Assembly: GCA_002298155.1 (NCBI GenBank) | Contig: DBME01000436.1 | Span: 1,359 to 6,390 of the forward strand | Direction: 5' to 3' | From: Holophagaceae bacterium UBA706 | GTDB taxonomy: Bacteria; Acidobacteriota; Holophagae; Holophagales; Holophagaceae | DNA: 5,032 bases | Shown here: in pieces, positions 1 through 4,229 of the stretch | How the letters are laid out: each line of letters starts with the position of its first letter | How positions within the stretch are numbered: position 1 is the first letter of the stretch | The notes under the pieces: generated by a model | What the model was told of the DNA's origin: nothing | Database searches by the model: none | What the model saw: the letters and a program-made list of their open reading frames with translations, nothing else | Program-made: the position numbers and the translations under genes

Positions 1-308
1 CCTCCGGGGAGGATGATGCGGTAGGTCTTGGTGGAACGCCGGTTGTCGCTCTCCAGATGATGCGCATAGAACATGCTGACCCGGTCGCGGTCATCCGGAT
101 GGAGCTCCGCCAGGAACGCCGCCAGATCCGGAGGGGGCGTGCCCGGCTCCCTGCCGTGGATGCGGTACAGCTCATCGGACCACCAGATCTTTCCCGTGCG
201 GTGGTCCTCCTCCCAGTGGCCCACGTGGGCGAGCGCCTCCGCCTCCTTCAGCCGGGCTTCGCTGATGCGCAGGGCCTGTTCGGCCTGATCGCCAGAGGGT
301 TTCGACAT
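1..308 (-). CDS. PAS-domain sensory/signalling protein, N-terminal part (3' end beyond left edge)
   Basis: Translating the minus strand from the ATG at 308 gives 102 residues that remain open at the window edge. Residues 12-30 form a short amphipathic helix (LRISEARLKEAEALAHVG). A PAS_3-type fold follows: GHWEED at 30-35, IWWSDELYRIHG at 41-52 and HPDDR at 70-74. This is the usual start of PAS-containing histidine kinases, diguanylate cyclases or phosphodiesterases, where PAS binds a ligand or cofactor or mediates dimerisation. There is no signal peptide or membrane segment at the N-terminus, so this part is cytoplasmic. The output domain lies outside the window and cannot be named. The start is the only ATG, GTG or TTG between the in-frame stop at 384-386 and the conserved region. 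It has no Shine-Dalgarno sequence; the leader is pyrimidine-rich instead. The gene is divergent from the small membrane-protein gene at 496. The family call is firm, the full function unknown. Confidence 0.85.
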   Translation of the reverse strand, partial: MSKPSGDQAEQALRISEARLKEAEALAHVGHWEEDHRTGKIWWSDELYRIHGREPGTPPPDLAAFLAELHPDDRDRVSMFYAHHLESDNRRSTKTYRIILPG

Positions 309-373
309 GGATTTCAGGCCGCGGAGGACGGAGGAGGGGGGAAATCTGAGCCATCCTACTACGGAAGGTGAGC

Positions 374-388
374 AATAAGGTGCTTATT
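374..388. promoter_or_regulatory. Candidate operator: AATAAG-GTG-CTTATT palindrome
   Basis: A perfect 6-bp inverted repeat with a 3-nt spacer lies in the A/T-rich part of the divergent region. It sits 66-80 nt upstream of the PAS-gene ATG and about 110 nt upstream of the plus-strand gene. The position suits a dimeric regulator that could affect both genes. The repeat is short enough to occur by chance, and no regulator is encoded nearby to match it. Confidence 0.25.
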
Positions 389-401
389 CCCGTGGTATGC
401 T

Positions 402-430
402 TTGAGGCATCCCCTTTTGCGCATTATTTC
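402..430 (+). promoter_or_regulatory. Candidate sigma70-type promoter for the small membrane-protein gene
   Basis: A TTGAGG hexamer (402-407) is followed after exactly 17 nt by TATTTC (425-430), in one of the few A/T-rich stretches of the window. Transcription would start near 437 and give a leader of about 60 nt before the ATG at 496. The -35 matches the consensus at four of six positions. The -10 is weak, with three of six. Placement upstream of a gene with a good ribosome binding site supports the call, but base composition is the main evidence. Confidence 0.3.
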
Positions 431-484
431 CCCATCCGTGGCCGCATCGGCGTTTAAGGCCTGCCCCCACGCGCGCCCGTTTTC

Positions 485-489
485 GAGGA
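485..489 (+). promoter_or_regulatory. Shine-Dalgarno GAGGA for the 496 start
   Basis: GAGGA lies 6 nt before the ATG at 496, an optimal distance. It is the main nucleotide-level support that the small hydrophobic ORF is translated on the plus strand rather than being a shadow. Confidence 0.6.
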
Positions 490-495
490 TCCCAG

Positions 496-777
496 ATGAT
501 CGCAATAATTAGGCTGATGGTTTACGTCGGGTTGATCCGATGGTCCATTGAGGATTCCCACCCGCTCGCCTGCGCCATCATCCACGCGCTGGTCGTCTCC
601 GTGACGGCGGTCATGTTCGCAGCCTCCGCGGATATCGATTTCCTGCGTTTGGGCGTCGTCGCAGGAATCGACTTCGCCGCGACTCTGGTGGTGTTCTGGC
701 TGCTTGGGAAACTCGATGGCTCCTGGCTCTGGTGGATCCTGATGATCATCGGAATCCCCCTGCTGGTCCTCGTCTAG
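496..777 (+). CDS. Small integral membrane protein, unknown function (93 aa)
   Basis: I do not recognise a named family. The protein is strongly hydrophobic, with about three predicted membrane segments at roughly residues 23-44, 52-70 and 74-93. A short N-terminal segment (IRLMVYVGLIRW) may also associate with the membrane. Charged residues are few and sit in the loops (SIEDSH at 17-22, ADID at 45-48, GKLDG at 71-75). The last helix is aromatic-rich (SWLWWILMIIGIP) and runs to the C-terminus, leaving no soluble tail. Support for a real gene is a GAGGA ribosome binding site 6 nt before the ATG, a promoter-like island upstream and a coherent membrane topology. The overlapping antisense ORF is low-complexity and polar. 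The gene stands alone on the plus strand, divergent from the PAS gene and convergent with the diguanylate cyclase gene, so its context gives no functional clue. Confidence 0.7.
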   Translation: MIAIIRLMVYVGLIRWSIEDSHPLACAIIHALVVSVTAVMFAASADIDFLRLGVVAGIDFAATLVVFWLLGKLDGSWLWWILMIIGIPLLVLV

Positions 778-803
778 CCAACCGCCCGGGTCCATGAACA
801 CCA

Positions 804-824
804 GCCAGGCACGACCTGCCTGGC
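804..824. terminator. GC-rich hairpin between convergent genes, possible bidirectional terminator
   Basis: GCCAGGCA (804-811) and TGCCTGGC (817-824) form a perfect 8-bp stem around a 5-nt loop. The hairpin lies 27 nt after the stop of the plus-strand membrane-protein gene and 24 nt after the stop of the minus-strand diguanylate cyclase gene. That is where a shared terminator is expected. There is no T-tract on either side, so it is not a classical intrinsic terminator; it may instead protect the mRNA 3' ends or assist termination. Confidence 0.5.
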
Positions 825-847
825 ACGGCGACCCGGCTTCCCGGTGA

Positions 848-1705
848 TCACTCCGATACCTTGAAGCCCGAATGGGTGCGCTTCGCTTCGTACATCGCGG
901 CGTCCGCCTTCTGGATCAGTTCGCCGGCGGTTTGGCCGTTTTTCGGGAAGAGTGAAATGCCGATGCTGGCCTTGATGGACAGGGTGATTTCCGCTCCGCC
1001 CACCTGGATTTTGCATGGCGCCTGGAGCGCCTCGATGAATTTCAGGGAGATCAGGGTGGCATCCGCCTCGTCCCGGATCGCCATCAGGAGATACATGAAC
1101 TCGTCACCGCCGTGGCGGCTGATCGTATCGTCGCTGCGGCTGTGTTCCTGGAGCCGGTCCGCCACGGTCTTCAGGACGATATCACCGGTGTCATGGCCAT
1201 ACGTGTCGTTGATCTTCTTGAAATCGTCCAGGTCCAGGAAAAGCACGGCCAGATTCCACGCATGGCGATGCGCCTGGGCCAGGCCGTGCTCCAGCCGGTC
1301 CAGGAACAGGGCGCGATTGGGAAGACCGGTCAGGTGATCGTGGAGGGAAGCATGCCGATCCTTCTCTCCCTGCCCGATGGCCTGGGCCAGTTCCTCCTCG
1401 AGCAGACCCCGATCCTTGACCTCCTCCTTCAGGGCCTGGTTGACGTCCGCCAACTGCTCGGACGCCTCATGGACCTTTTCCTCCACGGCCACGGTCTGTC
1501 CGAGGGCCCGTGCCAATCCCGGGCCGGGGTTGCGCTCCTCGAGCTCCAATTTGAGGGAGGTGTTGACGGAGGTGAGGTCCACGGCGCAATCCTCCACCAG
1601 GTCCTTCACGCGCTCGTTCTTCCCGAGCAGCTGATCCAGGGTCCCGGCCGGCTTGAGCCCGGAGGCTGTCGGTTCCTTCTGCGTGGCATCCGGGCCGGTT
1701 CCCAT
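848..1705 (-). CDS. GGDEF-domain diguanylate cyclase with N-terminal coiled coil (285 aa)
   Basis: The predicted activity is synthesis of the second messenger cyclic di-GMP from two GTP. Residues 118-283 form a complete GGDEF domain: DHLTGLPNR at 123-131, LDLDDFKKIND at 157-167 (metal/GTP-binding region), the signature GGDEF at 199-203, and the C-terminal ASIGIS and KADAAMYEAK blocks. R190-S-D-D193 lies five residues before the signature, so the product-inhibition I-site (RxxD) is intact. Residues 22-116 are charged and heptad-like, probably a dimerising coiled coil, and contain a diverged repeat of about 41 residues. No PAS, GAF, receiver or membrane segment is visible, so the protein is cytoplasmic and its input is unclear. 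I start at the ATG at 1705 because AAAGGAG precedes it by 7 nt. An in-frame ATG 26 codons upstream lacks this support and would add an atypical Pro/Arg-rich extension. The gene lies 155 nt downstream of the lipocalin gene on the same strand, probably with its own promoter. Confidence 0.93.
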   Translation of the reverse strand: MGTGPDATQKEPTASGLKPAGTLDQLLGKNERVKDLVEDCAVDLTSVNTSLKLELEERNPGPGLARALGQTVAVEEKVHEASEQLADVNQALKEEVKDRGLLEEELAQAIGQGEKDRHASLHDHLTGLPNRALFLDRLEHGLAQAHRHAWNLAVLFLDLDDFKKINDTYGHDTGDIVLKTVADRLQEHSRSDDTISRHGGDEFMYLLMAIRDEADATLISLKFIEALQAPCKIQVGGAEITLSIKASIGISLFPKNGQTAGELIQKADAAMYEAKRTHSGFKVSE

Positions 1706-1712
1706 GGGCGGG

Positions 1713-1719
1713 CTCCTTT
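1713..1719 (-). promoter_or_regulatory. Shine-Dalgarno AAAGGAG deciding the diguanylate cyclase start
   Basis: On the minus strand, AAAGGAG ends 7 nt before the ATG at 1705. This favours the 285-residue form over the 311-residue form that would begin at 1783. Confidence 0.75.
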
Positions 1720-1793
1720 GGAATCGCCCCTGGATCCCTGTAGGCAGGGAGGGGCACCATCCTCTAGGCAAGGCCTGGGCCATTGAACAAGGG

Positions 1794-1822
1794 TAAATAA
1801 TTCAACAATTGGGTTAAGCCAA
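1794..1822 (-). promoter_or_regulatory. Candidate promoter for the diguanylate cyclase gene
   Basis: On the minus strand, TTGGCT (1822-1817) is followed after 17 nt by TATTTA (1799-1794), in the A/T-rich patch between the lipocalin and diguanylate cyclase genes. A transcript would carry a leader of roughly 80 nt. The hexamers are weak, with about four and three matches to the sigma70 consensus. The -35 lies inside an inverted repeat, ATTGG-6 nt-CCAAT (1808-1823), which could be an operator. Local composition and spacing are the chief evidence. Confidence 0.3.
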
Positions 1823-1860
1823 TCGCGCGAGGGGGTTCCGGGGACATCAATCTGATCGAC

Positions 1861-2391
1861 CTAGCCCTCCTGCTCCACGAACACGAGCTTGCCAGTATCG
1901 AAGCCCAGGCTCTTCGCCTTGTCGATAAGCTCGCGCTGCTTGGCGGGGTCCATTTTCGGCGTCCGGGACAACAGCCACAGGTAGGACCTGTCAGGGCCCG
2001 CCACCAGGGCGTACTGGTAGCCATCCCGGTCCAGGTCGAGGATCACGTAGGCGCCGTAGAACGGCCCGAAGAAGGAGACCTTCAGATACCCCTCCCCGGG
2101 AGTCCGGACGAAGAAGGCCTTTCCCGTGGCCTCCTTCCAGGCCTGCTTCTGAGGCGACCAGCCGCGGTTGACGACCTTCAACCCGCCATCCGGCCGCGGG
2201 CTGTAGGTCGCGGAGACCCGGGTCAGGCCCCGTTCGAAGGAATGGTCGAGGCGTGCGATCTCGTACCACGTCCCCTGGTATCTGACTGCATCAAAGCCCG
2301 TTACAGGCTGGACGCCCTTCGGGATGCCGACGCAGGCCATGGCGAGGAGAAGGGAAAGGACGGTGGGGAGGAACAGGAGGGAACGTCTCAT
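1861..2391 (-). CDS. blc: Blc-type outer-membrane lipocalin lipoprotein (176 aa)
   Basis: This is a bacterial lipocalin: a beta-barrel that binds fatty acids or lysophospholipids, normally anchored to the inner face of the outer membrane. The N-terminus has two arginines, a hydrophobic stretch (residues 5-19) and a lipobox-like LAMAC, with the probable lipidated cysteine at C20. Alanine at -3 of the lipobox is less usual than leucine. Residue +2 is Val, not the Asp that retains lipoproteins in the inner membrane. The mature part carries the lipocalin hallmark GTWYEIARLDHSFERGL (40-56), then GGLKVVNRGW (69-78), LKVSFFGPFYGAY (103-115) and GPDRSYLWLLSRTP (132-145), all closely resembling E. coli Blc as I recall it. 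Its length matches the family. It is the last gene of the operon, starting 16 nt after the stop of the upstream methyltransferase gene. This suggests that its ligand is the lipid made by the upstream enzymes, which is inference. Confidence 0.95.
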   Translation of the reverse strand: MRRSLLFLPTVLSLLLAMACVGIPKGVQPVTGFDAVRYQGTWYEIARLDHSFERGLTRVSATYSPRPDGGLKVVNRGWSPQKQAWKEATGKAFFVRTPGEGYLKVSFFGPFYGAYVILDLDRDGYQYALVAGPDRSYLWLLSRTPKMDPAKQRELIDKAKSLGFDTGKLVFVEQEG

Positions 2392-2400
2392 GGGCTAAGT

Positions 2401-2409
2401 ATCCTCCTT
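2401..2409 (-). promoter_or_regulatory. Shine-Dalgarno AAGGAGGAT overlapping the upstream stop codon
   Basis: On the minus strand, TAAGGAGG merges the TAA stop of the upstream methyltransferase gene (2410-2408) with a strong ribosome binding site for the lipocalin gene. The gap from GGAGG to the lipocalin ATG at 2391 is 11 nt, slightly long. The arrangement fits coupled translation of the two genes. Confidence 0.65.
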
Positions 2410-3448
2410 ATCCACGCACGGGCTTTTTTTCGAACAGGTAATGGCTCACGAACCAGGCCTCGCCCCTGCCCGAGCCGAACAGTTCGGCGCAGGCCATGAA
2501 GAACACCCGCCACTGCACCAGACGCCGGAGGGCCTCCCCGGTTCCATAGGTCGCCTGGAACAGGGCCAGCGCCGTGTCCTTGCCGGCGTCCAGCCGCTGG
2601 AGCCACGCGTTGGCCGTGGCCTCGTAGTGGCGTCCGTCGACCCGCCAGTGGGAGAGGATATGCAGGTCCTTCTGGAAGTAGAGCAGGGTGTGGTCCGAGG
2701 GCATGATGCCACCCGTGAAGAAATGCTTCGCCATCCAGTCCGTCTCGTCCCGCACCTCGAAGGGGTAGGCGTGGTCCCGGTGGGTGAAGATGTGCACGAA
2801 GAGCTTGCCCTGGGGCGCGAGCCAGGAGGCGATGCGGCCCAGGAGGACCTCGTAGTTCCGCATGTGCTCGAACATCTCGACGCTCACCACCCGATCGTAG
2901 CCCCGGGCCGGGGGATCGAAGACATTCATGTCGGCCGTGAGCACCTGCAGGTTGCCGAGCCCGCGCGCCTGGGCCCGGGCCAGGATGAATTCCCGCTGGG
3001 GCGCGGAATTGGATACCGCCGTAATCCGGGAATCCGGGAAGTGCTCGGCCATCCAGAGCGACAGGGACCCCCAGCCGCAGCCCAGCTCCAGGATCTCCTG
3101 ACCGTTCCGCAGCTCCGCCCGCTCGCAGGTGAGGGCGAGCATCGCCGCCTCCGCCTCGTCCAGGGAGACCGCGCCCGGCAGCCAGAGGCCGCTGCTGTAT
3201 TTCAGGTGCCTGCCCAGCACCAGCTCGAAGAATGCCGGCGGCAATTCGTAATGCTGTTCATTGGCGTCCGCCGTGTGGATGGCGACGGGGCTCTCCCGCA
3301 GGGTCCCGAGGAACTCCATGAAGCGGCCCTGGGAACCTTCCAGCCCTCCGGCCCCCTCCGCTTCCAGGCGCCTTCTCAGGAGGCGGCGGATACCCGCCCG
3401 CACCACGGCATCGGGAATCAGGTTCATCTCCAGCACGGCGTCGAGCAT
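2408..3448 (-). CDS. CFA-superfamily SAM methyltransferase, plant coclaurine N-methyltransferase-like subgroup (346 aa)
   Basis: This is a class I SAM-dependent methyltransferase of the cyclopropane-fatty-acid-synthase superfamily. QHYELPPAFFELVLG (65-79) and LKYSS (82-86) form the N-terminal active-site region. ILELGCGWGSLSLW (119-132) is the SAM-binding glycine loop. VSVEMFEHMRNY (188-199), WMAKHFFTGGIMPS (238-251), HWRVDGRHYE (267-276) and a C-terminal AELFGSG...HYLFEKK complete it. The pattern and length match plant coclaurine N-methyltransferases and their Arabidopsis relatives more closely than E. coli Cfa, which is about 380 residues. E191, E194 and H195 fall where I recall the catalytic Glu/Glu/His of the plant enzymes. 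The Cys that helps bind bicarbonate in E. coli Cfa is Ser here (S86). The substrate cannot be read from the sequence; the operon favours a membrane lipid over an alkaloid. GAGGAGAGG precedes the ATG, which begins 1 nt after the stop of the DUF1295 gene. Confidence 0.9.
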   Translation of the reverse strand: MLDAVLEMNLIPDAVVRAGIRRLLRRRLEAEGAGGLEGSQGRFMEFLGTLRESPVAIHTADANEQHYELPPAFFELVLGRHLKYSSGLWLPGAVSLDEAEAAMLALTCERAELRNGQEILELGCGWGSLSLWMAEHFPDSRITAVSNSAPQREFILARAQARGLGNLQVLTADMNVFDPPARGYDRVVSVEMFEHMRNYEVLLGRIASWLAPQGKLFVHIFTHRDHAYPFEVRDETDWMAKHFFTGGIMPSDHTLLYFQKDLHILSHWRVDGRHYEATANAWLQRLDAGKDTALALFQATYGTGEALRRLVQWRVFFMACAELFGSGRGEAWFVSHYLFEKKPVRG

Positions 3449-3449
3449 G

Positions 3450-4229
3450 TCAGCCTCTCCTCGGGAACCAGGGGATGAACGCGCTGGTCGCGCGCTGATA
3501 GCGCCGGTAGGCCTCGCCCCGGCTGGCCAGGGCCTGCTCCTCGGTGGCGGGTATCCCGGTGACCCGCAGCAGGAAGAACAGGATCAGCAGGGGGCTGGCC
3601 ACCGTGGACCAGCCCATGGGGGAGGGCAGGGCCACCAGGCAGCACCCGGCCCAGGCCAGCCACTGGAAGAAGTAGTTGGGGTGGCGCGAATAACGCCACA
3701 GCCCAACATCGCAGACCCGCCCCGGGTTCTCGAGCCGGAAACGGCGGAGCTGCGCGTCGGCGAGGCCCTCCCCGGTCAGGGCCGTTGCCCAGATGACGGC
3801 CCCCGCCCAGGCCACCCCCGCGATGCCCGGCCGCGCATCGAGGCAGGCCACGAGGAAGGGCCAGGCCAGGGCCAGGTCCAGCAGCCCCTGGAACAGGAAG
3901 AACCCCAGGAACTTGAGCCGGATGTTGCCGCCCCAGCGGCGCTTGAGGCTGGTGTAGCGCGCATCCTCGGCATGGCCCGCGGCGCGGAGGGCGAGGTGGA
4001 GGCCCAGCCGCAGACCCCACAGCCCGCCCAGCACGCCCACCAGGGTGCGCCGCAGCGGGTCCCCGGGTCCCAGGGCCGCGAAGAGCACGGCGAGGGTCCC
4101 CATGCCGAACCCCCAGGCCACGTCCACCCACCCGGCGTTGTCGGTGCGGAGCAGGACCACCCAGGCCCCCAGGAACAGGACCACCATCGCCAGGGCCCCC
4201 CAGGCCAGGAGCTGCGCCATGGCCGTCAT
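3450..4229 (-). CDS. DUF1295 steroid-5-alpha-reductase-like integral membrane protein (259 aa)
   Basis: The protein is a multi-pass membrane protein of the DUF1295 family, related to steroid 5-alpha reductases and isoprenylcysteine methyltransferase-like proteins. About seven hydrophobic segments are seen (near 6-26, 38-53, 62-81, 107-129, 135-153, 188-202 and 208-222). Conserved family blocks are NAGWVDVAWGFG (31-42), LTGEGLADAQLRRF (151-164), GLWRYSRHPNYFFQW (176-190) and the C-terminal IPATEEQALASRGEAYRRYQ. The last two resemble the nucleotide-binding end of 5-alpha-reductase-type enzymes, which reduce C=C bonds with NADPH. Biochemical function in DUF1295 is largely unproven. The ATG at 4229 overlaps the upstream stop as ATGA. 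GGAGGG sits only 1 nt before it, so the ATG at 4220 (three codons in, 10 nt from GGAGGG) may be the start used. Lying between two CFA-like methyltransferase genes, it may reduce or transport a modified acyl lipid, which is inference. Confidence 0.92.
   Translation of the reverse strand: MTAMAQLLAWGALAMVVLFLGAWVVLLRTDNAGWVDVAWGFGMGTLAVLFAALGPGDPLRRTLVGVLGGLWGLRLGLHLALRAAGHAEDARYTSLKRRWGGNIRLKFLGFFLFQGLLDLALAWPFLVACLDARPGIAGVAWAGAVIWATALTGEGLADAQLRRFRLENPGRVCDVGLWRYSRHPNYFFQWLAWAGCCLVALPSPMGWSTVASPLLILFFLLRVTGIPATEEQALASRGEAYRRYQRATSAFIPWFPRRG

Noticed and set aside
57..371. Plus-strand ORF over the PAS region
   Set aside because: The minus strand encodes an unmistakable PAS domain in this interval, and the plus-strand product has no recognisable features.
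454..801. 115-codon minus-strand ORF antisense to the small membrane protein
   Set aside because: The product is polar and low-complexity (Asp, His, Gln, Pro). The plus strand has a better ribosome binding site and a coherent membrane protein.
1706..1783. 26-residue N-terminal extension of the diguanylate cyclase
   Set aside because: The downstream ATG at 1705 has AAAGGAG at 7 nt. The extension contains the Shine-Dalgarno itself and encodes Pro/Arg-rich sequence without family support.
1112..1786. 224-codon plus-strand ORF antisense to the diguanylate cyclase
   Set aside because: It is complementary to the heptad and GGDEF coding sequence, has no domain, and is explained by the codon bias of the real gene.
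1824..1860. Intrinsic terminator after the lipocalin gene
   Set aside because: Only a 4-bp inverted repeat (ATCA-3 nt-TGAT) is visible and no T-tract follows, so operon termination here is not supported.
2441..3478. 345-codon plus-strand ORF antisense to the CNMT-like methyltransferase
   Set aside because: The translation is rich in Pro, Gly, Arg, Glu and Gln, with no recognisable domain. It mirrors a gene with clear motifs and strong GC bias at third positions, so it is a shadow.
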